This document shows, in pieces, positions 18,363 through 28,065 of a DNA stretch of 64,000 bases. Origin of the DNA: Ricordea florida (taxonomy: Eukaryota; Cnidaria; Anthozoa; Corallimorpharia; Ricordeidae); NCBI GenBank assembly GCA_949710005.1, contig OX453284.1:3966501-4030500 (forward strand). Direction: 5' to 3'. Under the pieces are notes generated by a model. That model saw only the letters and a list, made by a program, of their open reading frames with translations. It was not told the origin of the DNA and made no database searches. Within the stretch, counting starts at the first letter, position 1; each line of letters starts with the position of its first letter. Both the position numbers and the translations under genes were made by a program.

Positions 18363-19830
18363 ACGCAAGGCAGCTTGCCTTTCTACGGCCCTTACAGGGA
18401 AATTTTATTTTATATTTTCCCAAAGAAATGCGCGTAGTGCCGTATGGGTCATATGATGAAAGGACGGTAATAACCACGTGACCTCCGGTGTTCCATTGCT
18501 TCCTGACAATTATTGTTATTAAAGTCACAAGTTGTCATTTAGATACTTCACAATGAAGAAAGCAATCCATGTCATCTGACTCACGATTGCTTCCAAACAA
18601 AATTCGGAATCAGATTCGCCGCTACTAACTGGAGTCTGTAGACTACGCTTTTTAGTTCTGATTTTACTTACAGTGTCGTTAATTATACTTGAAACGTCGT
18701 AGTACTCTCCATTTATCGATAATTTCCATTCTTTTAATGGCAAAGGCTACCTTGAACAAGCTATACAATCATAATTCATAGTATACAATTTGCAGTGATC
18801 AAACAAACTTTTTAACACTGCTTGTAAGTTCTCCGCAGGGGATGTGTAGTTAAAAGACAATGTATAGCCTCTCGCATGAGTAAATAGGCTTACAGGGTCA
18901 GAAATTTTAACGGCCCTATTGTTCAAGAAAGGAGGTATTTGTTCGTTCCCACCGACACTGGAAAGCAGGTTGAATTTCTTGACTTTTGATTTACCGTTTT
19001 CAACAAAGTTTGTTTCTCAAAGGAGAAGTAATTCAGATTAATCCGCTATTGTGCGAGAGACCGTAGTTAAACTGTATTTCTTAAAAAAACGAGTGCTTCA
19101 ATCTAAAAGTTGATGCTGGACCCGCGCAAATGGAAACCTTGATAATTACTCAACAAAACTTGCTGAAGTGTTTAGTGTTCAGGTGATAAAACAGTTTAAC
19201 ATACAGGTACCAATATTGTGACTCGATGAAAAATGTTTGGTTTATGAATTTACTATCGAAACACTAAGCCATCTACACCTTTGCCAATTCAAACCCGGTA
19301 TTTTTGTTAGAGCTGAAGGGAACAAAGTAGTTAGAGAAATTGTTATTAGTTGAAAGCCTCTTTTGTAAAATGCCGTGTAGCACATGACCACTAGGTACCC
19401 TCAAATATTCACCACTTGACTAAGTTTACGTCACGAATGCACCAGTACAAGAAAACACGATTGAATAATTAATCTTTTCCCATATATGGTCAAGCCTTGA
19501 AGGTTAAAATTGCTGGTGGAACCAGGGCTTTAACAGGCCAATACCGGTGTTCTCCTTGTATTCCTACCTAAGACATTTGTTCTATTTGTAAATTCTAACT
19601 AGTATGTATTGAGAAACTGCTGGGTTTGTTTTGCTATCAAGAACATGAACAATCAACATTCACTGCGGAGGCAATTGTTGGTTAGAGTGAATTTTTCAGC
19701 CTTAAACGGGTCGGCTTTCATTTACCAAGAACACAGTCGGCGGTAGAGGATTTCAAACCTGCGTACAACTCAAAAAACGGAAATGAACTGAAATGGTGTT
19801 TTGGCGGCAGGATTCTGGGATTTCAAGAGA
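18363..19830. other. Intergenic gap before the sulfotransferase
   Basis: About 1.4 kb with no gene that I can support. A minus-strand open frame at 18525-18743 contains LSINGEYYDVSSIINDT followed by a GTAAGT, but it has no clear acceptor or recognisable domain. The last few hundred bases must include the promoter and 5' UTR of the sulfotransferase. Confidence 0.5.
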
Positions 19831-21189
19831 ATGTTTTTTTCTCTTCGGAATATTTTGCCAAGACGTATAAATCCTCCTTCGTTCTGGCTCGTCGCATTTT
19901 TTGTCATGTGCGCAATTTTTATATTCACGAATGATGACAAATCGGAAACTATTTGTCTCAGAAATCGCCAGCTTCAAAGTTCAGCAAATAGCGAAGAATC
20001 GAGAAGTATGCGGTTTAATGGCTGTAAAGACAGAGAGTATGCCAAAAATGTCAACAACACTAGAAATGTTTATGAACAAACGAAAAATTGCTCTGATTTG
20101 AAGTCTGAAGTCGCCCGTCTTCGGAAGAAGTTAGAAATGTATGAGCGATTGAACAAGCTCATGGAATTGGATTCCTTAGCAAGCAAATATGGAAGCAAGA
20201 CAAGACAAAACATACTGGTTCTTTCAGATGTCGCAACTGGAAGTTCTTTTATCGGAGAAATTCTTAACCAACACCCAGACGTTTTCTATCTATTTGAACC
20301 TTTGCAGTCTTTGGAGTATTATCACGAAAATAGGCCAGAAAGCGTCTATGACACGATGGTCACACATTTGTTAAACGGTATTTTCCATTGTAACTTTATG
20401 GAGCTGAATTATTACACGGACTTTTTATCGTTTCAGTACAGTTCGTTGAAACACCGCCTTGCAAGTAGGGCTTTATCATCACCTCCACTATGCCCAGATA
20501 ACTACCAAAACCCGTACTACAGCATTCGTATGTGTACACCGATCAGACCCCAGGCGGCATCAGGAATTTGCCGTCTTCACAAACATACTGTGGTAAAAAC
20601 AATTCGTATAAAGTACATTCACAAGCTTTCCTATCTTATGGACAATGAAGGACCGGCAGACTACTCTCTCAAAGTTGTTCATTTGGTGCGCGACCCGCGC
20701 GCAAACTTAAACGCGCGAGTTATGGGTGACTCACCCGAGAACTGGACAGTGAAGTCGGTGCGTGAGCACGCGCAAACGTTATGTCGCGACATGTTGCGAA
20801 ATATCAAGTACGCTGTTAGCGCACCTTCTTGGTTGCAAGGGCGTTACACGTTGTTAAGATACGAGGACCTGGCGATGAATCCGCATCAAATTGCCGAACA
20901 GTTGTATCAGTTTATAGGTGTCAGCATTTCTCCTCAGGTTCGGATTTGGATTGACAGAAGTATGCGTCACGGATTTGTTTCTCCTTCGCTTTCTAACTCC
21001 GTTTTTCGCCAGATTTCTTACAGCGCACAGAATCTCACGGATTCTGTTCAGTGGTGGCGCACGCAGATGCCTTATTCAATCGTGAGATTAATTGAGACTG
21101 AATGCTACGAAGTGATGAATCTTCTCGGCTACAAGATCGTTGAAGATGAGGATGAGCTCAGAACGGTGTCTTTTCCGCTGACCAATTAA
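19831..21189 (+). CDS. Golgi carbohydrate 6-O-sulfotransferase (CHST1/CHST3 type), intronless
   Basis: A 452-aa ORF starting at the first ATG (MFFSLRNIL). The only open codon run upstream starts with a non-ATG codon. Residues about 18-34 (FWLVAFFVMCAIFIF) form one membrane segment after a short basic tail, giving type II Golgi topology. A stem with predicted coiled coil follows (LKSEVARLRKKLEMYERL). The PAPS 5'-phosphosulfate loop is ATGSSFIGEILNQHPDVFYL with the conserved FEP. The 3'-phosphate site is KVVHLVRDPRANLNARV. LRYEDLAMNP and the C-terminal VQWWRTQM also fit the Gal/GalNAc/GlcNAc 6-O-sulfotransferase family, which sulfates keratan or chondroitin-type chains using PAPS. Acceptor sugar cannot be read from sequence. 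The single-exon structure agrees with several vertebrate members. Confidence 0.88.
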   Translation: MFFSLRNILPRRINPPSFWLVAFFVMCAIFIFTNDDKSETICLRNRQLQSSANSEESRSMRFNGCKDREYAKNVNNTRNVYEQTKNCSDLKSEVARLRKKLEMYERLNKLMELDSLASKYGSKTRQNILVLSDVATGSSFIGEILNQHPDVFYLFEPLQSLEYYHENRPESVYDTMVTHLLNGIFHCNFMELNYYTDFLSFQYSSLKHRLASRALSSPPLCPDNYQNPYYSIRMCTPIRPQAASGICRLHKHTVVKTIRIKYIHKLSYLMDNEGPADYSLKVVHLVRDPRANLNARVMGDSPENWTVKSVREHAQTLCRDMLRNIKYAVSAPSWLQGRYTLLRYEDLAMNPHQIAEQLYQFIGVSISPQVRIWIDRSMRHGFVSPSLSNSVFRQISYSAQNLTDSVQWWRTQMPYSIVRLIETECYEVMNLLGYKIVEDEDELRTVSFPLTN

Positions 21190-21313
21190 TCACGTGATAA
21201 GTTTCTGTAGTTCGAGTGGATAAAAATCGAGTTTGCACTAGGTATTTTGTTTCTTTTTTCTTCATTTTGTTTAGAGAAATTTTCACTTTGTATCTTGTTT
21301 TATTTTTTTTTCG

Positions 21314-23095
21314 TCATTTTGTTTAGAGAAAGCGTTCCTGAATGAAACACGCCACGCCACAATCAAAAAAGCCACAGGTCTTGATGAGATTCCGAGCAAG
21401 CTGTTGAAGATGGCTGCTGTTATTATCGCACCATCGCTTATTGCTATATTTTCAAAGTCTATACTCACTGGGAGAATATTATATCCAAACGAACGGACAA
21501 CGGCCAAAGTAACCCCAATCTTTAAAAAGGGTCTCAAGATAGTCGGATCATAACAATTATAGGCCAATTTCTGTAATTCTGATAGTTTCTAAAGTTTTTG
21601 AAAAAATTGTTTAGAACCAACTCTACCATTACTTGAATAATAACCAATTACTATTAAGTTGTCAATCAGGCTTCCGCTTCTTACATAGTACTTTTACGGC
21701 TTTGCTTGAAGCGACAGATGATTGGTCAGTTAACATCGATAATGGGTTATCAGTAAATGGCGTCGTCTTCATTGACCTTACTAAGGCATTCGCCGGACAC
21801 CATTGATCTCGAGATTATTTTCGCAAAATGTCATTCCTGGGTGTTGACCAGGCAGCTATCAGATGGTTCCTGTCGTACTTAGTGACCGAACCCAAAGATG
21901 TATTTTCAACGGCAAACTATCAAACGCTGGCGTTCTCAGGTGTGGCGTTCCGCAGGGAAGTATTCTGGGTCCTTTGCTATTTCTAATTTATATTAATGAT
22001 CTCCCCAACTGCCTGTGGGCCGCTACGCCAAGGATGTTTGCAGATGACACAAACATTCACTATCGGCTAAAACGTCAACGGAACTAAAACAAGCCTTATC
22101 CCCTGAACTGAGTAACCTAAGCTGCTGGCTGAAAGCCAATAAGCTCAGTTTAAATTTTGCCAAAACAGAGCTAATGATAATTGGGTCAAGGCAGAGACTA
22201 TCTGTCCAAAATGAAGACGTTAATGTAAGAATTGACGATCAAATCATCAAGAAAGTTGGACATACCAAATCCTTGGGTGTTACCATAGATGTTCAACTTA
22301 CTTGGTGCAAACACGTTGACGAAATAAGCAAGAAGGTATCCTCAGCCATAGTAGTCTCCTTCGCAGCCGTTATTAGGGTCGTCACGCAACGCTCCTCCTC
22401 CCCACTAGGGAAGCTACAGCCACAGGTGCCCTCAAAAGGGTGCGACCTTTTATTTCGAAAGAAACTGCCGTTCAAATTTATAACGCTTTAATTTTGCCAC
22501 ATATTGTCTATTGCAGCCCGGTTTGGGACTGTTTCAGTGGCTACTTGAGTGATAAGCTCCAAAAATTGCAGAATCGTGCAGCTAGAGTAATTACGAAATA
22601 ACCTTTTGATACAAATACAGACCTTCCCCTCAGAGTGATCCACCCTTAACCGGGAGAGACTATCAATTCGGCGAAGGAAACAGAAAGCTATATTGATTTA
22701 TAAAACAATGAACGGTCTTGCCCAGGAATATCTTCAAAGACTCTTCTCTCAGTGTTACTCTAATTACAACCTGAGAAACTCCGACGGAAAGCTGGCTTTG
22801 CCAAAACCAAGAACTAATTATTTGAAACGAAGCCTTTCCTATAGCGGGCCCACATTATGGAATAACTTGCCCAATAGCTTAAAAAATGCCGGATCTGTTG
22901 CGCAATTTAGGCGAATTCTGAAGGTGTCCGACATATCGGATTCCCACACGGCAATCATGTAAAGCAGTTGTAAATAGTTTTAGTTTTTAACTTGTAATGG
23001 TCAACTGATGATTTTCCCTGTTTAAATAAAAGCTTACATACATACATACATGCATGCATGTATACATGCATGCATACATACATACATACATACGC
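21314..23095 (+). pseudogene. Decayed CR1/L2-like LINE reverse transcriptase
   Basis: RT motifs appear in shifting frames: KKATGLDEIPSKLLKMAA, TAKVTPIFKKG, GVVFIDLTKAF, GVPQGSILGPLLFLIYINDL, MFADDTNIHY, LGVTIDVQLTWCKHVDEI, VYCSPVWDCFSGYLSDKLQK, then near the end YSGPTLWNNLPNSLKNAGS. Several stops and frameshifts separate them, and a small MITE is inserted at 22352. It ends with AATAAAAG and a (TACA)n/(TGCA)n tail at 23036-23095. The endonuclease is missing, so the copy is 5'-truncated. At the 5' junction CATTTTGTTTAGAGAAA occurs twice, 50 bp apart. Confidence 0.8.
22352..22416. mobile_element. 65-bp deletion derivative of the 9-bp-TSD palindromic MITE
   Basis: Starts TAGTCTCCTTCGCAGCCG and keeps most of the left arm of the 107-bp palindrome at 43145-43251. 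It has lost nearly all of the right arm and ends GGGAAGCTA. It is flanked by CAGCCATAG (22343-22351) and CAGCCACAG (22417-22425), a 9-bp duplication with one change. Removing it restores the LINE frame (SSAIGALKRVRPF). Confidence 0.7.
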
Positions 23096-23489
23096 AACAT
23101 AAACACTTTAGATGCGCAAGCGCAACAGCCGGTCAATTCTACCATCATTGATCCAGTGTTCTGTTGAATCTCTGAATGTGCAAAATCATGATACATGAAA
23201 GTTGTTAGTAGTTTAAGTTTTACTTTCATTGTACTTTGTACCTAACATCGAAATCAAGTTCTTTTACTAGATAATAATAGAAAGAAAGTTCTTTTCAGTA
23301 TTGTTAGTGTTGAGTTTAAAAAACTTTGCATTGCAGCACATCTCAAGTACGACACTGAAAAAGAAACAAACAGAAGACGCAAAAGACGTGGGTAAAATAC
23401 TGCAGCTTGTTCAACAAAGTACTTCGAGTTTAGGATTTTAAGGATAATTCAAGTGAATTACTTATCGGATTGACGGTTCATTTTCCAGT

Positions 23490-23800
23490 TAGGCGTTAGA
23501 AAGGAAAAATGGTAGGGTTGTGGGATGAAATGACAACGTCAAAATGTAGTAAGGGTATGTTAAAGCCACACATATGCGCACCAAGGAGACAGTGGGAGAA
23601 GGGATAAAACCCTATTGCTACCAACAAAAAGCTATGGAAATTGAGCTTAAAAGCCAGCAGTCATGGACAGCTGTTTCGGCCTTGTTAGGCCTCATCAGCA
23701 AGGTACAGCTAGCAGATGAGCTCAGGGGTTCCCATATTTTGAATGTCAAGGTGATGAAAAATGGTAGGGTTGTGGGATGTGGTTAGAAAGGAAAACACGA
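23490..23800. repeat. Direct repeats bounding a 250-bp segment
   Basis: AAAATGGTAGGGTTGTGGGATG occurs at about 23508 and again at about 23757, and GTTAGAAAGGAAAA lies beside each copy. The intervening segment has a short open frame without recognisable features. Probably a fragment of an unidentified repeat. Confidence 0.35.
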
Positions 23801-24134
23801 TAAAGGGGACTAAACAGGCACAGGAGCCCATGACAGGCAGTAAAAGAAAAAGACTAACTAAACTTCTGACTTTAAATGAAACGACATTGATCAGGAAAGA
23901 TCGTCACCAATTTCATGGACTTTTCATCTCACGGTAGTGCAACTGAGGGACCGAGGGAGGGGAGATGGGGGATTTGAGGGGTCATGCAAAAAAATTAGGG
24001 AAAAGGGGGAGTCACGTGAAACATTTTAGGAATACTTTTATGTCATGTTTTAATCCGAAATTGACTTCTCTTTCTTTTGATTTCTATATCTTTTACATAT
24101 TTTCCAGGCTCAAACTATAATTATCAACCTGAAG

Positions 24135-24348
24135 TGACATTAATTGATCATCACAGTTATGCACACAACTTAAGCAGCTGTGAAATATGACAAGCTCCCA
24201 GTTGGCTTGATAGCTCAGTTGGTAGAGCACTGCTCCGGTATCGCAGAGGTCATGGGTTCAAATCCCATTCAGGCCTGAGTTTTTTTTTTGGCTTTAATTT
24301 CACAGCTGCTTAAGTTGTGTGCATAACTGTGATGATCAATTAATGTCA
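24135..24348. repeat. Perfect 52-bp inverted repeat enclosing a tRNA-like sequence (copy 1)
   Basis: Bases 24135-24186 (TGACATTAATTGATCATCAC ... GCAGCTGTGAAAT) are the exact reverse complement of 24297-24348. The 110-bp loop contains a tRNA-shaped sequence and a T-run. To the right is a conserved tail, TTACATATTAATCCGCAG then TTCAAATATATG, shared with the related repeat at 46701. The arms are far longer than any tRNA flank needs. Confidence 0.85.
24204..24276 (+). tRNA. tRNA-like sequence, nominal anticodon GGT (Thr), probably SINE-borne
   Basis: It folds as a cloverleaf. The acceptor GGCTTGA pairs with TCAGGCC (one G-U). The D arm is GCTC/GAGC. The anticodon arm is CTGC/GCAG around CCGGTAT. 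The T arm is ATGGG/CCCAT with loop TTCAAAT. The A box TAGCTCAGTTGG and B box GGTTCAAATCC are near consensus, so pol III transcription is plausible. Against a working tRNA: position 33 is C instead of T, and pair 31-39 is T-C. Its position inside a long inverted repeat argues for a mobile tRNA-derived unit. Confidence 0.5.
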
Positions 24349-24656
24349 TTACATATTAATCCGCAGTTCAAATATATGCATGGTCTTTCATATATTCATT
24401 TGCATCATATCTGTATTTTATTCTTTTTATTTATTTGTTTGTTTTTATTTTTACGGTTGGTGTGATGACCTAACGGTTTTTACTGACCAAATACATGTAA
24501 ATGTAAATCTCACTTACAGCTTTTTCCCACTGACATCTGCAGAATTATGTGCTATGGGCAAATCTTATCACTTTACTTCCAGTTTTTTTATTCATGACAA
24601 GCAGAAAAGAAAGCCTATTTGATTCTATTTACAAATTAAAGAATGCTGTTTGTCAC

Positions 24657-26375
24657 TTAGTCAATGATAGATCTTAACAAGTCATATAACTTATGAGATC
24701 CTTCGTTGGCAATTCTAAAGCACTGATCAATCTTGCGAGCTTGAGAGCTGTTGAATTCTATCTGATCAATGCTGAAAATTCTACGTTCTATTTTATCAAA
24801 AAGCAAAGGTGACTTTAATCTGATCTTGTTGAGCAATGCAAGCAGCTCAACCACACCTGTGGCACCCAGATTCGAAAAATCGCTATCTAACAACATTATT
24901 TCCATCTGTTCCACAAATTTTCTGTCTGTCCTCTTGGTCTCAACAAATCCCCTAAGGAACACAATGAGTGAAAAAATGGGAAAACCATCTGGGGTAGCCC
25001 GGGCAAATACTTCTTTCTGAATCATATCAAACAATTTGTTCAATACTTCACTTTTTCCGAATGAACATGCAAGTTGGCATAGATCAATGTCTGAGAACTC
25101 TGCCATATCTCTGGACAAAAACTCTTTTGTGATCTCTTCATAAAGCAAGTTGCTAGGTCTATTTGTCTTTACAAACGACCACAATATTAAGCAAAGCTCA
25201 TGGGACTTGAGACCAGAAACCCCACGGTAACTTATTTCCTTTTCAACAAGACCAAACACTTGACCTCTTCTCATCTTCCTCTTTGCATATGAACAGGCAA
25301 TTTGTACAAGTTCTGCTGTGTCAAATCCACTAACTCCTCTTTGCGATAACTCTTTATCAATATAAGCAAACAGAACATTTCCACTCTCATGGTTTGTTGC
25401 AAATGCCAATAAGATCATTATAAGCTCACCATTAGTCAGACCTGAAGTTCCCCTTTCTACAATTTCTTCCTTAACAAGCTTTCCCAGTTTCTCAGACATG
25501 ACTCCTCTCTTTGCAAATGACCACACGAATGTTGCAAGTTCTTGGAAGCGAAGTTTTGAAAAATCTTTCTGCAAACACACCTCAAGTAGATGTTCAAAGA
25601 GTTCTATTGATCCTTGCGCTGCCCTACCAAACGAGTGTAAGATCCCTGCAAAATCTCTGTCTTCAAAACTAGCAATCTCTATTTCACTGTTAAGGATGCC
25701 TTTTTCAATTTCCCTTAATATCAAACTCCCTGATCTGTTCCGAGAAGAGACGCCAGTGGCAATCTGTGAGATAGAGTCATTTGTGAAAACTTTGATTCCA
25801 GATTTCAATATTGCAAACTCGCAAACATCAAAAAGAGGATGATCAATGTGGAGTTTCCCTAGAGCCCACACAATATGTGCAAGATTAAAAGGATGAGAAA
25901 ATGCCATGTTCTCCAAAATACTATCCAGCAATTCCTTAAACAACAGTGCTGCATTAGAACCTTGGTTGTCTTGCTTTAATTCAAGTGCTAGGGACTGTTT
26001 AGAGTCATTCTCAATGGAACGAGCAATACAACACAGAACTGTGGCTCTGTTGAACTGATTCATGTGGGGTGAATTCCTGAAATTCTCAAACACTTTCAGC
26101 TGACCCAAAACACTCTTGATTCTTAAGATTCTTTTGTTGAGTGTGATCTCCTCCGGAGAAGGGCCTGTCTGCAGAAGAGAGTCAAATCCATAAGGACTGA
26201 TCTCTGAAGAACTTTGAGAAGACTGAATTTTACCAGAGTTTGGGTGTGTAGTGCTACATATTACTCTTGGTATTGCATTTCCCTGTGCCAGAGTTCTCAC
26301 TCTGGATAAAGAACATGGTCCAGGAAAAAGCTGTTGCAAAATCTGCGAGAGACCTCTCAGGCTGAGAAGTGTCAT
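24657..26375 (-). CDS. Intronless mitochondrial-type helical-repeat protein (FASTK/OPR-like)
   Basis: 572 aa from ATG at 26375 to TAA at 24657. The N-terminus (MTLLSLRGLSQILQQLFPG, then SLSRVRTLAQG) is basic, hydroxylated and without acidic residues, like a mitochondrial presequence. From about residue 95 the chain is a series of helical repeats of about 35-40 residues. The clearest are LATFVWSFAKRG, ELIMILLAFATN, ELVQIACSYAKRK, ELCLILWSFVKTN and DLCQLACSFGKSE, each followed by a spacer such as 'E..I..RG.SG'. This pattern resembles the RNA-binding repeats of FASTK-family and octotricopeptide proteins. I see no RAP domain at the C-terminus, where FASTKD proteins normally have one. Role in organelle RNA metabolism is inference. 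No partner gene adjoins it. Confidence 0.7.
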   Translation of the reverse strand: MTLLSLRGLSQILQQLFPGPCSLSRVRTLAQGNAIPRVICSTTHPNSGKIQSSQSSSEISPYGFDSLLQTGPSPEEITLNKRILRIKSVLGQLKVFENFRNSPHMNQFNRATVLCCIARSIENDSKQSLALELKQDNQGSNAALLFKELLDSILENMAFSHPFNLAHIVWALGKLHIDHPLFDVCEFAILKSGIKVFTNDSISQIATGVSSRNRSGSLILREIEKGILNSEIEIASFEDRDFAGILHSFGRAAQGSIELFEHLLEVCLQKDFSKLRFQELATFVWSFAKRGVMSEKLGKLVKEEIVERGTSGLTNGELIMILLAFATNHESGNVLFAYIDKELSQRGVSGFDTAELVQIACSYAKRKMRRGQVFGLVEKEISYRGVSGLKSHELCLILWSFVKTNRPSNLLYEEITKEFLSRDMAEFSDIDLCQLACSFGKSEVLNKLFDMIQKEVFARATPDGFPIFSLIVFLRGFVETKRTDRKFVEQMEIMLLDSDFSNLGATGVVELLALLNKIRLKSPLLFDKIERRIFSIDQIEFNSSQARKIDQCFRIANEGSHKLYDLLRSIID

Positions 26376-26489
26376 TGGAACTGACTACAGATGCTCTTCA
26401 CTTCAAGTTTCTGCCAAAAAGAAAAAGCAAGTAACAACAATGTTGGCTAAAGACCATGGTACAGTGGACATGTTTTTATACCATGGCTG

Positions 26490-28065
26490 ATATACCCTTC
26501 TCCCATCTGCAATGTTCATTTGCATGTTCAAACCCTTGCAGCATTATTCTTGGTGTATCAAACAACATTGCACAGAGGGAGAGGGAAGAGTTCATATTGC
26601 ACATTATCAGCGAGGTTAGTGAGTTTAGTTAACAAATAAACAAAAGAATACATTCTTGGCCAGCCACCATTTATGCAATTGGTCTATGGTCAACATATTT
26701 TCACTGGTGTTTGAAGCGATTTTCTCAAGGAAGCGGTAAAACGGAAATCCAGTATACACAATATTAAAATTGAATGACTGAACATAGAAATATTCTTTGT
26801 TCAGAGCAACTTGGATAGACCTTCATAGTTCATAGTGAAGAAAACATATGACACATTTCATCTAACAAAGTATGAGCAAAAAAATTTGGCAGACTGTTAA
26901 TGTAGCTATTACCTTTTCAACAGACATGTGCAACACTATTCACAATTCAATGATGACAACAAAAAACCTCATGTTGTTACAATACAGTAGACAACTCTAT
27001 ATTTTATTGTGTAAAGCACTGCGTATATGTATAATATATTGCATCACAAAATATCTTAAGGCTTAATTCCTGCCTGTTCAACAACAAATCTGCCCACCTC
27101 TATTTCTCTCTGTATCTGATAAGCAATTTTCCTTCAACTCATATTGCTCTTATATAATGTATGAATTGGGCTGCATCTCAGCCTTGCATTTAATGACTAA
27201 GGTTAATCAAATTTCCCTTTCACCCTCAATACTTCATTATACAAGCTGTAACACTACAGTTCCGTTATTGGAAAACGATAATTGTTGTCACTTGCATCAT
27301 TCTACAAAAAACTGTTACAAGATGCATGATGAAGTTTGGGGTGATATGGAAATCTAGCTGTGATGTGTTATACTGGTCTGTAGCAGGATAACAATAGAGT
27401 CCATTGTAATATGCCTCGTTCTTCAAAAGCCTCCGACACATGTAAATGAAGTGGACGGGTATTCTGAAATCGCTCCGAGTTTGTGTCACCAGCTTTCATT
27501 AAGTGACGCAACTAAAATTGATTATATCAAAAGCCCTCGTCTTCAATAATGTTTTAAGCAATATTTGCTGTAGTTTAATGCTTACACAACAATTTTCGCG
27601 TATAATATATCGCTATATAAGCTCCGCTCTATTTTCGACGAAAGAAAACTGTCTGATCGCGACCCCTCAATTCTTTTTTGACCGCGCGTTACATAACGGG
27701 GCAACAAGGTTCTCTCTGAATTATTTTAAAGACTAACAAGAGTCAAGACTGCAACAAACCTGTATGTTATGGAAATTGCCACAAAGACGCTGTACAGTAA
27801 GTTGGATATGTATCGTGAAAGCAGTCACGAGTTAAATGGCAATTCAAGTGTTCGACGTGCTTTAAGTCATCGCTCAGCTTCCGCCATTCTGTTTATTTAC
27901 TGATGCATTAGATTCCAGGAAGTCGCTGTTATGAACAAAAGTTTGACTCTACCACTCCTCCCCTAACTTTTTTAAATCATCCCCACAATGCATTTAGGGA
28001 GGAGAACGGAGCGAGGAGAGGCTGCTGGGATAGCAATAGTTATTTTGTGAACGCGCATTAGAAAG
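26490..28065. other. Divergent intergenic region upstream of SNW1
   Basis: About 1.6 kb between two head-to-head genes. I see no coding exon. It contains a fragment at 27290-27355 of the GCATGATGAAGTTTGGGGTG repeat and a partial MITE at 27383-27470 (see 47419-47528). The last 100 bp before the SNW1 ATG are relatively GC-rich and probably include its promoter and 5' UTR. Confidence 0.5.

Noticed and set aside
18525..18743. Minus-strand ORF with LSINGEYYDVSSIINDT
   Set aside because: No acceptor or ATG, a strong GTAAGT falls inside it, and no family is recognisable.
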